Of a stretch of 64,000 bases of DNA, positions 11,441 to 20,659 are shown piece by piece. Origin of the DNA: Zygaena filipendulae. Its lineage: Eukaryota > Arthropoda > Insecta > Lepidoptera > Zygaenidae. The DNA is taken from the NCBI GenBank assembly GCA_907165275.2, contig OU015653.1, forward strand, positions 14,414,001 through 14,478,000, given 5' to 3'. The position numbers and the translations under genes were made by a program. Each line of letters begins with the position of its first letter. Positions within the stretch are counted from its first letter, which is position 1. Below the pieces are notes generated by a model. The model saw nothing but the letters and a program-made list of their open reading frames with translations. It did not search any database and was not told where the DNA came from.

Positions 11441-14172
11441 TTATATGCGAACCCTAAATAATACATCAGGCAGAGATCTAACTAAGCTGACATATGAAAT
11501 GGTGTTAATCTGTTTTCTAAATACTCGGCAACGTGTCAACCCCATTTATTACCGTCTGGATGTCAACGAGTAGCCGCGTAGCCCTGGATTATACACAAAA
11601 CCTTTAAATACAAAATGTCCGTCCAAACATCGTAAAGTTTTTAAATACTCGCATTGTTAATTGTGTTTTAATCCTCTAACAAAAGTATGCCATATTAAGA
11701 GTGATTCTGATTGACATTGAATAGGTTGCTGCGTTTAGGATTTTACTTTAAAATCCTTCATTTTGCTTTAGATTCAAATTGGTGCCCTCCTCGTAAAAAT
11801 ATTATTTCGTTCGTTTGTTATGCGATCTATTATGAAATAAAAAAGATAACTGCTATGAAACGGAATAAGAAAAAACAAAACATACTAGATAAGTAGTATT
11901 TAAAATAAAATAGAATACTATAAGTTCTAAATCGGTCTATTTATTATGATTGATTAAAGGTTTTTTTTAAATAAACGTTATCTCTCATTTGTACTTAGTT
12001 GATAGATCTGGATAATCACATTGACATAGAATTTTCTATGCTTTGCTTTTAATTAGCATGGTTCTATTTATGTTAAAGTGAGTGTGTCATGTATGTTTGT
12101 TGAGTACTAAAATGTTCCATTCATTCCACTTAATGAATTGGTTTTATATTCTTTATGTGCTCCAAGAAATAATTTGCAGTCCATAGCCACCATAAACTGC
12201 GGTATCAAACCACGCAACGTAGCTAATAAAAATAATCATTTTATATTATTTCTTCAAAAATCTCTAAAACCAACAAGAAGAAAGTAATATGTAGAGGCAC
12301 AATATTATATTATTTAGTAATAAAACCTTTGGTGGCAGTCGAGTCATATCATTATCCCGCTCCCGCTACAATCCAAACAAAAAAATCTCTTTTTATGTAT
12401 TCTGTTCAGTCTTGAGTCTAGACAGAATTATGAATAAATCTATTGCTTATATTCACAAAATTACTTTAACATAAATGTATCTAGAACTAGAGCTCCATTC
12501 TTAGAACAGACGAAACTTTTACCTTTATCGTGCAAGTTGACCCTTGTCTAGGTACGACTTCTAAGAGTCGACTTTCACATCTTTATACTTATTGTTAAAT
12601 TATAAAACATAGATATAGTAACTATTTCTTCAAAAATAACAAAAATAACAATTCAACAACAAAATAGCAACACAAAATTCGTTGTTTGATTAAGTTTAAA
12701 TTTATTTTTTAATGAACCTTGTAGTGTTCAGTGAACTTTCTCTAATATGACATCTGTCAGAAAATCATCGAGAAAATCCAAACTGCACAATCCCTTAATG
12801 CGCACTTTAAATCTGAATATAATATTAAAAGAAATAATTTTCATTTCTGATATTAACCATTGACTGTTATTATTTCTAGACATTTAATTTTTCCAACTCT
12901 CCATGAGATAGAGTGAGTAACTTTTTACTTGTTTGGAAGTAAAAGAAAATAAAAAAATCTCTCTCACTCAAGTCATTTGTGCACCCCCTGCCTCCCTGGC
13001 GAACTCCATTCAACGTTTCAGCCGAATATATTTGTATGAAAAGAGGAGCGATTACTTTCATTATACTTACTTCTCGTTTACGATACCGAAACGGAATAGG
13101 CATTGTGTCTTCGAGCGATATCTGACAGGCATTATGGGAGAGAAATATTTTGGAACATTGCCTGGAAATCGAATTCGAAGTTGAACAACTTGATTACACC
13201 ATAAAAGTGTGGTAAAGAGATCTAATCTTTCGCTCATTAGAACGCCAGTTCATTAGCATGTTCTTTGAAACATCGGACTTTGATTTGCAGTTCTAACGAC
13301 GCGCGTTGTTTGCGCCGGTCGAAATCAAACGATAATCGAGTTAGAGCGGTCGTTGCACACGGCCGGAACGTTCGCGATGATTACGTCCATAAATTTCCCA
13401 TTTACGCGGTATGTAGGCATATGTGTGCTGTGTGTGATTTATGTCACTCGTACAGAATTGATGGTTCGAACAAATTTGTTGCGAGCATTTTAACATATTT
13501 CGTTTATGTGTCACCGATAAATTATGTTATTTATGTTCAATTTGATTTTACAAGTTGCAACATTGGTAATAATGAGAACGGTTGCATTTGAAAAGGTTCG
13601 GGCAAGATAAGTTATGCAGGTCTTGAAGTAGGTACACGAGACAAACGCAGCAACAGATCCTTCCTATTCTCTTTGTTTTTGAATATGATTTGACTATGGT
13701 AACCAATGATATTATAAGAAATGAAATTTAAGTAAGGTACTCATAATATAATTGATTATACGTATTAAATTAATGGTAATAATATAGAGTTAGGCCAAAA
13801 AAATACATTTACCTGAAGTGATTTCAACTTTATTGGCTTTATTATGGTTCTTGTAAATTGAAAAAACTGGAACAGAATCATTTCCGTCTGAACTTTTTTT
13901 TCTGGGTAATTGTATTATCACCTCTCGTCTATTTACTTGAAGCGTAGGTAAATAAAGATAGCGTTATGATGTTAGAATTGAATAAGAAGGACCAACAAAA
14001 TAAAATTATTATTTATTTATTTTCAATTAACATCTAGGTATCAGTCATTAAATAAAAACAAATGCGGCATGGATCGAAATCATAAAAGCATGCAAAGGAA
14101 TTGTATAGAAGGTGTAATGTTAGGGGTTTTGGAAGCTGACTAACGCAACCTGAATGTGCTACCTTCTCTCAC
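11441..14172. other. Putative first intron of the TMTC gene, exon-proximal part
   Basis: Lies directly downstream (minus-strand sense) of the splice donor of the TMTC first coding exon. I searched the minus strand for the expected next exon, whose proteins usually continue with a SYRPL-type motif, and found none here or further left. The 108-codon plus-strand frame at 13265-13591 is not recognisable as a protein. Confidence 0.4.
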
Positions 14173-14475
14173 CTTATGAATAGGAGTTCCCCAAAAGTCG
14201 TTGAGGAAAATATTCGAAATAGGCGTTTGCGGTCTCAAGTCTCTGTTGTCTTTTATGGCACTAATGTCATCGAACACGAAGCCGCAGTAGAGGCAGTTGT
14301 GGTAGACCAGGATACAAGCGAACACGATCAGGATGCCGAGACCGAGGCGCGGGGCCTCCGGCATCTCGTCGCCGGGTGGACCGGGGGCCACCACCCGGCG
14401 CTTGCTGCGCCCAGCGCGACTCCTCACCGCCGACACCACACCCCCAAACCTACACACCCCACTGACTCTGTCCAT
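14173..14475 (-). CDS. Tmtc3: First coding exon of TMTC3-like ER O-mannosyltransferase
   Basis: Encodes the first 101 residues of a transmembrane and TPR-repeat (TMTC) protein. The start ATG (14473-14475) has a good context (AAGATGG). An in-frame TAG lies nine codons upstream, so a longer N-terminus is excluded; the GTG two codons earlier is not needed. A basic N-tail of about 40 residues precedes a hydrophobic segment (about 44-58), then the family signature CGFVFDDISAIKDNRDL and FLNDFWGTP near the exon end. Known TMTC proteins place this luminal DD motif after the first membrane helix; it is part of the GT-C-type fold that transfers mannose to cadherins and related proteins in the ER. The exon ends in AAG followed by GTGAGA, a canonical phase-0 donor. 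Later exons with the other helices and the TPRs are not seen and probably lie left of the window. TMTC3 is favoured over TMTC1, 2 and 4 by the CGFVFDD...NRDL wording, from memory of the family. Confidence 0.8.
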
Positions 14476-15110
14476 CTTCACAATTACCTCGTCATCCTAT
14501 AAAATAAAAAACTCAACCGTCGCGTCGGCGGGGCGACCACCACACTCCAGGGGAAACAACGTCGCGAACGTAGGTATACCTACTGAGCGCAAAAGTTTAA
14601 CAACAATTCTAAAATGTTCAACTCAAAGGATGCTCTCGACACTTTACGGGTTGCGAAAACAAGCAACGCGACCGAACCGGTCGTATAATATTTTGCAGCC
14701 GCAATATTCGGAACAAAATACAGCTGTTATTGGACTGCAAGCGCGACGAACCACATCAAATTAGCTCGACGACGAATGTTTACGGTACAGCGACGCACAT
14801 GTCGATATTTTTTTGCGAAATCTATGATTTTGACAGTCGTGTGTCGGTAAACGGAGCGACGCGCACGGAAACACCCGATCGACAGGCTGGCTCGCCGACG
14901 ACTGCCGAGGGGAGGCGAGCGAATGCCGCGCCGTGTCACGTGACCCGTCGTTTTACTGCGGGTCGTTCCGTCCACGGCGCACGCGCGCTCCGCCGGCGCG
15001 GCGGTAAAACATCGCACACGTACGTATGTGCGATTAGGCATCGGATGCAAATACGATTCGAATCCGGAGCGAGCGATATTTGCGATGATAATAACCTTCT
15101 GTGACACCCG
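14476..15110 (-). promoter_or_regulatory. CpG-rich 5' UTR and promoter region of the TMTC gene
   Basis: Immediately upstream of the TMTC start codon, base composition switches from AT-rich to rich in CG dinucleotides (for example GGCGCACGCGCGCTCCGCCG near 14977). The overlapping frames of about 125 codons on both strands are typical of such DNA and resemble no protein. In insects local CpG richness of this kind is common at broadly expressed promoters. I infer that transcription of the TMTC gene starts here. The exact start site is not identifiable. Confidence 0.6.
14935..14944. promoter_or_regulatory. Perfect CLEAR / E-box palindrome GTCACGTGAC
   Basis: The ten bases match exactly the consensus bound by MiT/TFE (Mitf/TFEB) bHLH-Zip factors. 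It lies about 460 bp upstream of the TMTC ATG inside the CpG-rich region. Binding is inferred; a CACGTG core also suits USF, Myc/Max and clock factors. Confidence 0.45.
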
Positions 15111-15279
15111 ACCACCTCTACATTGTTATTGACATGCTTCTATTATGGTACTTTGAGATTTATCGTTAATTATCTGTTGATGATCAAAATGCAATAAAAT
15201 ATTGTAAATACAATACGATTACATAATGGGATCCGGTAATAATTAGAGTGTAGAAGACAGCTCTGTTGTATTTGATTAG

Positions 15280-15410
15280 GTGGACCCCCGTGACACGCGG
15301 CGCATGCCCGCGGGGTGGGGGGCGCGGGGTGGGGGTAGCGACTAGCGGGGCGGCGGCGGGGCGGCGGGCGGCGGGGGACGGGGGCGCGTTTTGATGACGA
15401 CATTTGGTCG
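15280..15410. promoter_or_regulatory. Very G-rich tract with GC boxes and quadruplex potential
   Basis: About 130 bp in which the plus strand carries many G runs (GGGGTGGGGGGCGCGGGG, GGGGCGGCGGCGGGGCGG and others). GGGGCGG matches Sp1/KLF-type GC boxes. It is exceptional against the AT-rich surroundings and lies about 0.8-0.9 kb upstream of the TMTC ATG. The 77- and 88-codon minus-strand frames here are proline/arginine-rich artefacts of composition. Confidence 0.5.
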
Positions 15411-15614
15411 AACCAGACAGAAATCGGGATTCGGAAATTGCCGGTTTCAAATAAACCTGCTCATTAGATCAATTTGAATATTCGTCCAGTTTTAGGGATC
15501 TCATGGCCCAGTCTCAGGGGAAAAACTTTTATTTTCGTATTAAATACCTACTCATCGCTAGAACCATCAAATTGAAATGGATGTCGAATATTGAGTTCTA
15601 CAATCGCATCCTCA

Positions 15615-15720
15615 TATACCTATTATAAAACAAAGTCCTCCGCCGCGTCTGTCTATCTGTTCCTCTGTCTGCTTGTCTGTCTGTTCGCGATAAACTCAAA
15701 AACCACCGTATAGGTTGCTT
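15615..15720 (+). repeat. Left part of a Lepidoptera-type repeat split by the LINE insertion
   Basis: TATTATAAAACAAAGTCC, a run of GTCTGTC units and CGCGATAAACTCAAAAACC match the repeats at about 49171 and 56300. The sequence stops at TATAGGTTGCTT (15709-15720) and resumes after the inserted retrotransposon at 19496 with the same 12 bases, ending at GCCGCAGCTAG near 19524. The older element was therefore interrupted. Confidence 0.65.
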
Positions 15721-18700
15721 TATCTTATCTTAAATAATGGGGTGGGCAAGCAAAGCCTCGGCACTTCGACCCTTGGGATCTTTTGTACCATCCCCATCCT
15801 GTGCTCCTCCCTCTACTCCCTGAAAACCTCGGCGGCAAAGGCTAGCGTGCAGTGGAGGGGTAAGAGCCTAACGTCCTCTGGTTCTGGATAGGCCATCCCC
15901 AGGAGGTCCATTCGTTTACGAGCCAAGGCATCGCACTCGCACATAAGATGTGCCATTGTTTCTACCTCTTCGCCGCACTTCCTGCAGGATGAGTCGCTTG
16001 CGAGTTTCATCTTCGTGAGGTGTTCCTTTGTCCCGAAGTGACCTGTAAGCACACCAGTGATTAGGCGGGCCTGATTGCGACTTAGGAGAAGTATGCTACG
16101 TGACAGTTTCTCATCTGTTTTGTCGCCGATAAAGCGTTTAGAATGCCTGAGGCCCGTAGTCGACGACCACTCCTGTGAGTGTCTTTTCCGGGCGTTTTCG
16201 CGAATTGCCTTTTTCACCATGTTTGCAGAGATCCCAACAAATGGCTCTGGTCCAATGAGGGTTTCATCTGATCCTTTCCTTGCCAGTTCATCTGCAAGTT
16301 CATTGCCTTGTATACCTACATGACCTGGAACCCAGATTAATCTGACCTTGTTGTTGGCGCCCAATTTGTTCATGGCATGGACGCATTCAAGCACCAACCT
16401 TGACTCCACTCTACATGATGTTACAGCTTTTAGCGCAGCTTGGCTATCTGTGAGTATGTAGATGGATTTTCCTTTTGTTTCGTTTTTGATATTTTCTTTA
16501 ACACAGCTTATTATGGCGTAGGTTTCTGCTTGAAAGACTGTTGCATATCTTCCCATGCTCTGGGAAGATTTATAGTGTTCAGCATATACCCCCGCCCCTG
16601 TGCCCGTGCTCGTTTTTGAGCCATCTGTATACCAGATTAGGCTACCCATGTCTGGTTTTCGTATACCTTTTTTCCATTCTTCCCTGGTTGGGATTTTCAC
16701 CTTGTAGTTCCTTTTGAAAGAGTAGACGGGGTTCATTTTGTCTCTTCCCATGTCCATCAGTCCGTCGATGTCGTTATTGGCATCCAATTTCGTATGCGTG
16801 GTTTGCGGAATGGATCTATTCCACGCCCCAGCCTCGGCTAGCCGATATAGTGCTTTCCTAGCCTCAGCCTCCACCTCTATGTGTAGTGGTGTGAGGTCCA
16901 ATAAGATCTCCATTGCCGACGTTGGTGTCGTCTTGAAGGCCCCTGTGATTGAGAGACATGCTAGGCGTTGCACTTTCTTGAGTTCTGCCTTGCACGTTTC
17001 CAGTTTAGTCCTTGGCCACCACACGATGCTGCCATACTTGATTATGGGAACCACCATCATCCTGTAGAGCCAGTGGACTACTTTTGGCTTTAGGCCCCAT
17101 GTACTGCCGTAGGCTCTACGGCACATCCCAAATATTCTTAGAGCCTTTGTCGTGATGTTGTTCACATGTGTTTTAAACGTCAGCTCCTTGTCCAAAGTGA
17201 CTCCAAGATATTTCACTTCAGTGGACCAGTTTAACTGATTTCCTGACATAGATAAGGTTTTCAGCCCTGTTAAAGTCCTTCTCCTAGTAAATGCCAAGAC
17301 TGACGTTTTACTTGGACTGACCGATAGTCGGTTTTTTGTACACCATCTCTCAACTCTGTTTAGAGCCTCTTGCATTAGACATGATGTAGTCCCAGGAAAT
17401 TTTCCATTTACTAGTATTACAATGTCATCTGCATATCCTACCGTATAGTACGGTCCTCTGTTCAGTTCTTTGATAAGTGAGTCTATCACCATACACCATA
17501 GGGTGGGTGATAGCACACCTCCTTGTGGACATCCCCTAGTGGTTTTCACACACATTGTCTCTCCTCGTAGATTCGAGTGTATGATTCTGCCCTTTAACAT
17601 ATGGTCGATCCACCGACCAATTGTCCTGTTGATGCCATGCTCACGTACGGCGTCCTTGATAGAGTCGTGAGTTGTTCTGTCGAAGGCTCCTTCAATATCT
17701 AGGAAGGCTCCCAGACACAGCTCTTTTTCCTCAATAGCCTTTTCCGCACGACTGACCACATAGTGCAGCGCCGTTTCAGTGGATTTTCCCGACTGGTAAG
17801 CACATTGCATCTCATGCAGTTTAGTCCGTTTTAAAGGTCCTGTCCTTACGTATTTGTCTATAAGTTTTTCCATGCATTTTAAAATAAATGATGATAGACT
17901 TATAGGCCTGTAAGACCTTGCCTGATCGTAGCTCGGTTTTCCTGGTTTAGGTATATACACTACCTTTACCTGTCGCCATATTTTAGGTATATATCCAAAA
18001 GCGATACAGGCCTTGAAAATTCTGCACAATTGCGGCAACAATATTCCTGCACCCTGTTGTAGTAGTATTGGGTATATTCCATCCGGCCCTGGAGATTTGA
18101 ATGGCTCGAAGCTGAATATTGCCCACTTAACCTTTAGTTCATCTACTACCTTTTTAGCAGTGTTCCAATCTTCTCTACTAGTACGGCGCGATAGCTCGTT
18201 AGTGGAGATTGGCTCCTCATTTACTGCCTCTATTTCCTCTGATCCTGGGAAGTGTGTCTTAAACATCACTTTTAGGGTCTCTTTTCCTGTGTCCGTAAGT
18301 TCTCCATCATCATCTCGAACAACTGACAATGGATGAACCTTAACTGCAGCCATCGCCTTTGAAAGTCTCATGCTTTCAGGTATTGAACTTATGTTGTCAC
18401 AATGTTCCCTCCAAGCCTTGCGTTTAGCCTTTCGTACCTCCTTGTTATATTCTGTGAGCAGTCTGTGGTATTCACTAAACTCCTTTGTAGCCATGGCTCT
18501 ATTAAAAGCTCTACGTGTGGTCTTCTTCAACTTTGAAAGTTTAGTAGACCACCATGGTACCTTCTTTGAGAGGGATTCCTTTTCAGGACAGTTGTTTAAC
18601 CATGCTCCCATGATAGCCTGATTAACCCTGTCTGCTTCGAACTCCAGATCCACGGTCGAACCTAAGTTCCCGTTAAAGTTTCCCAGTTCCCCCTTTAAGT

Positions 18701-19456
18701 CCCTTCTGAAGGCGCTCCATTCGGTATTCCTGGGATTCCTTCTGCGTACAGTTGTCCATTCAGCCATGGTGCTGTACCTAAAGCATATGTATCTGTGATC
18801 TGAAAGCGAGGTCTCATTAGATACATGCCAATCCATAACCTTGTTAGTTGCATTGCTAGAAGCCAGTGTTATGTCTATTACCTCTCTACGTCTTGAAGTG
18901 ACGAAGGTCGGCCTGTTTCCGTTATTGAGAATTTGTAAATTAGAACTTACCACGAATTCTAATACTTTTTCTCCTCTTTTGTTGACGTCCGAGCTTCCCC
19001 AGACGACATGGTGCGCGTTCGCGTCGCAGCCAATGATGACATGACAGTTACTTTGGCTACCGTACTCGACGAGGTTCCTCAACTTTGGTGTAATTGGTTC
19101 CACGTCCTCATATGGAAGATAGGCAGAAGTTATGATCAGTGCTTCCTTTCCTTTACTCCCACCGGTATGGATCTTGATGGTTGTTAGATCCCTGAAGCAA
19201 AAATTATGCAAGGGAATTGCATTTATCTCCTTTCGAAGATAAATACAAGTCCTTGCATCCTTAGTGGCACAGAAATAATAGATAATACCTCCCGTGTCAC
19301 CCAGGCCCTTAACTTCCCCCTTATACAGATAAGGTTCTTGTATCAGGGCGCAGTCATAAATGTTCCTTTTGAGGTCACGCGCCAAAAGGGCCGTGGCCGC
19401 CTTACTGTGATGCAAATTAATTTGTACACACCTTAGTTCCTGTTTAGACATCTTCT

Positions 19457-19495
<39 letters not shown>
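15721..19495 (-). mobile_element. Non-LTR retrotransposon insertion with 12-bp target-site duplication
   Basis: The insertion is bounded by identical TATAGGTTGCTT copies at 15709-15720 and 19496-19507. On the minus strand it begins with TAT, then a 34-nt A-run (19459-19492 as T on plus), GAAGAAG, and the ATG of the ORF. It ends 92 bp after the stop in a TAAGATAAGATA-type tail rather than a long poly(A). No ORF1 is present. The perfect duplication and unbroken ORF suggest a recent insertion. The structure fits a copy whose 5' part, including ORF1, is missing or replaced by the A-run, or a single-ORF element with an unusual leader. Confidence 0.85.
15813..19451 (-). CDS. LINE ORF2-type polyprotein: endonuclease, reverse transcriptase, RNase H
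   Basis: A single 1212-residue frame, about full length for its type. Apurinic-like endonuclease at about 1-225 has the expected residues N12, E39 (IQEPY), D143 and N145 (GCDANAH), and SDH at 217-219. Reverse transcriptase at about 450-730 includes LDIEGAFDRT (about 583-592), GCPQGGVLSP and the catalytic YADD (about 673-676). RNase H at about 935-1065 has all four acidic positions: YTDGS, the E of QAETYA, LTDSQAA and GNELADELA. Near the C-terminus is a zinc knuckle CX2CX8HX4C (CRKCGEEVETMAHLMCEC, about 1152-1169). It would nick target DNA and copy its own RNA in the nucleus by target-primed reverse transcription. RNase H after RT, together with the endonuclease wording, suggests the I/LOA/Nimb group rather than Jockey or RTE; the clade is not settled. 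I see no stop, frameshift or missing catalytic residue. Confidence 0.93.
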   Translation of the reverse strand: MSKQELRCVQINLHHSKAATALLARDLKRNIYDCALIQEPYLYKGEVKGLGDTGGIIYYFCATKDARTCIYLRKEINAIPLHNFCFRDLTTIKIHTGGSKGKEALIITSAYLPYEDVEPITPKLRNLVEYGSQSNCHVIIGCDANAHHVVWGSSDVNKRGEKVLEFVVSSNLQILNNGNRPTFVTSRRREVIDITLASSNATNKVMDWHVSNETSLSDHRYICFRYSTMAEWTTVRRRNPRNTEWSAFRRDLKGELGNFNGNLGSTVDLEFEADRVNQAIMGAWLNNCPEKESLSKKVPWWSTKLSKLKKTTRRAFNRAMATKEFSEYHRLLTEYNKEVRKAKRKAWREHCDNISSIPESMRLSKAMAAVKVHPLSVVRDDDGELTDTGKETLKVMFKTHFPGSEEIEAVNEEPISTNELSRRTSREDWNTAKKVVDELKVKWAIFSFEPFKSPGPDGIYPILLQQGAGILLPQLCRIFKACIAFGYIPKIWRQVKVVYIPKPGKPSYDQARSYRPISLSSFILKCMEKLIDKYVRTGPLKRTKLHEMQCAYQSGKSTETALHYVVSRAEKAIEEKELCLGAFLDIEGAFDRTTHDSIKDAVREHGINRTIGRWIDHMLKGRIIHSNLRGETMCVKTTRGCPQGGVLSPTLWCMVIDSLIKELNRGPYYTVGYADDIVILVNGKFPGTTSCLMQEALNRVERWCTKNRLSVSPSKTSVLAFTRRRTLTGLKTLSMSGNQLNWSTEVKYLGVTLDKELTFKTHVNNITTKALRIFGMCRRAYGSTWGLKPKVVHWLYRMMVVPIIKYGSIVWWPRTKLETCKAELKKVQRLACLSITGAFKTTPTSAMEILLDLTPLHIEVEAEARKALYRLAEAGAWNRSIPQTTHTKLDANNDIDGLMDMGRDKMNPVYSFKRNYKVKIPTREEWKKGIRKPDMGSLIWYTDGSKTSTGTGAGVYAEHYKSSQSMGRYATVFQAETYAIISCVKENIKNETKGKSIYILTDSQAALKAVTSCRVESRLVLECVHAMNKLGANNKVRLIWVPGHVGIQGNELADELARKGSDETLIGPEPFVGISANMVKKAIRENARKRHSQEWSSTTGLRHSKRFIGDKTDEKLSRSILLLSRNQARLITGVLTGHFGTKEHLTKMKLASDSSCRKCGEEVETMAHLMCECDALARKRMDLLGMAYPEPEDVRLLPLHCTLAFAAEVFRE

Positions 19496-19524
19496 TATAG
19501 GTTGCTTACAACAGTTGCTGCCGC
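19496..19524 (+). repeat. Right part of the interrupted repeat
   Basis: Starts with the 12-base target duplication and ends GCCGCAGCTAG followed by T, the usual 3' end of the Helitron-like family. It completes the repeat begun at about 15615. Confidence 0.55.
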
Positions 19525-20060
19525 AGCTAGTGAGACGTCCTCTCAGCGACAAAATTGTGAATAGCATAGCACCGAAGAACGAGAAACGACAATGGTTATA
19601 TAACATTGTTATATTGCATTGTTATTCTAATGTGTACCTATAATCTTGTTTTATGTTGCAATGTTGAATAAAAACATTACTTAATGTGGACGTGTTATAG
19701 GTATAACACAAGTTATCTAACATGTTACAGTCTGTACACATCCTTATGCTTAATCCCAAAAACGTAAAATTCCTTCTGACTTTAATACATATTTTATGAA
19801 AGTGTGGCAGAATCTACATTCTTCTGCTTCGATGACACTGATTCTGGCTGATGAAGGCTAAGAGGTTTCCAATGTCGCGCCGGCGAGAAATCTTCGTTTG
19901 ATAGACAACTTGGAATTTATTACATTCGCTACTTCGGAAACAGATTTTTACCATTACATTATAATGTTCGAAGAAAGTTTTTAGTGGTTGTTTTTGTTCG
20001 AGCCACAAAACAACAAATATACAATAACTCGCAAAGTTTTAGCACACACGCAACACTTAG

Positions 20061-20654
20061 GGTATGTTCCGTTATTACGGATAGCACTGGCTCAGTGCTC
20101 GCAGTGACGAGAAAGTCGTTCCTTAATCTATACTAATACCAAAAATATTATAAAGAGCTAAAGTTTGTGAGTTTATGAATTGTGAGTTTGTGATGTTGTA
20201 GGGGTAATCTCTGGATCTACTGAACTGATTTTGAAAATTTTTTCACTGATAGGAAGCTGTGGTAGTCCCGAGTGATATATGGTACTTTTTATCCCAAAAT
20301 TCCCACGGCATCTCTGAAATTACCGCGGGTGAAACCGCGGGGACAGCTATGACTTAGTACGTTATAACTTTCGCTATATATGTACCTAGTATTTGCAGTA
20401 GGCAACGTCATAACCGTCGCCATTTTTGTACTGTGATCACTGGCGTTTTCGAGGTAAGGTGCTCTCAGTGGTTTGTTAACGTAATTAACCTCGGACCAAT
20501 GACAGTGAAATCACAATGACATGGACTGATAACAATATACTGAACTGCGTTCCGTTTTAAAACGGAACCAGTACAGCAAACTATACGAACGGTATTGCAG
20601 TAAAATAAATTGACGTCATACCTTACAGTGCAATCAGTAATACCGGAACATACT
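20061..20654. mobile_element. 594-bp TIR element with CTTAG target duplication
   Basis: The left terminus GGTATGTTCCGTTATTACGG and the reverse complement of the right terminus, AGTATGTTCCGGTATTACTG, are matching inverted repeats; similarity continues to about 30 bp. The element is flanked by CTTAG at 20056-20060 and 20655-20659, a 5-bp direct duplication. It has no transposase frame. A Helitron-like repeat (20127-20349) is nested inside. It is a non-autonomous DNA transposon; the superfamily is not assigned. Confidence 0.65.
20127..20349 (+). mobile_element. Nested Helitron-like element
   Basis: Starts A^TCTATACTAAT, contains ATTATAAAGAG and the block ACTGAACTGATTTTGAAA, and ends with the hairpin sequence ACCGCGGGTGAAACCGCGGG and GACAGCTA. 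The terminal G of CTAG is lost. It lies inside the 594-bp TIR element, so it is the younger of the two. Confidence 0.6.
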
Positions 20655-20659
20655 CTTAG

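Noticed and set aside
14476..14481. GTG start giving two extra residues on the TMTC exon
   Set aside because: Eukaryotic initiation at GTG is rare, and an ATG in good context follows two codons later.
14727..15107. Long overlapping frames on both strands in the CpG-rich region
   Set aside because: Stop-poor because of GC content; no protein family resemblance, and located where the promoter is expected.
16075..19436. Several plus-strand frames of 66-109 codons across the LINE
   Set aside because: They are antisense shadows of the 1212-codon minus-strand ORF.
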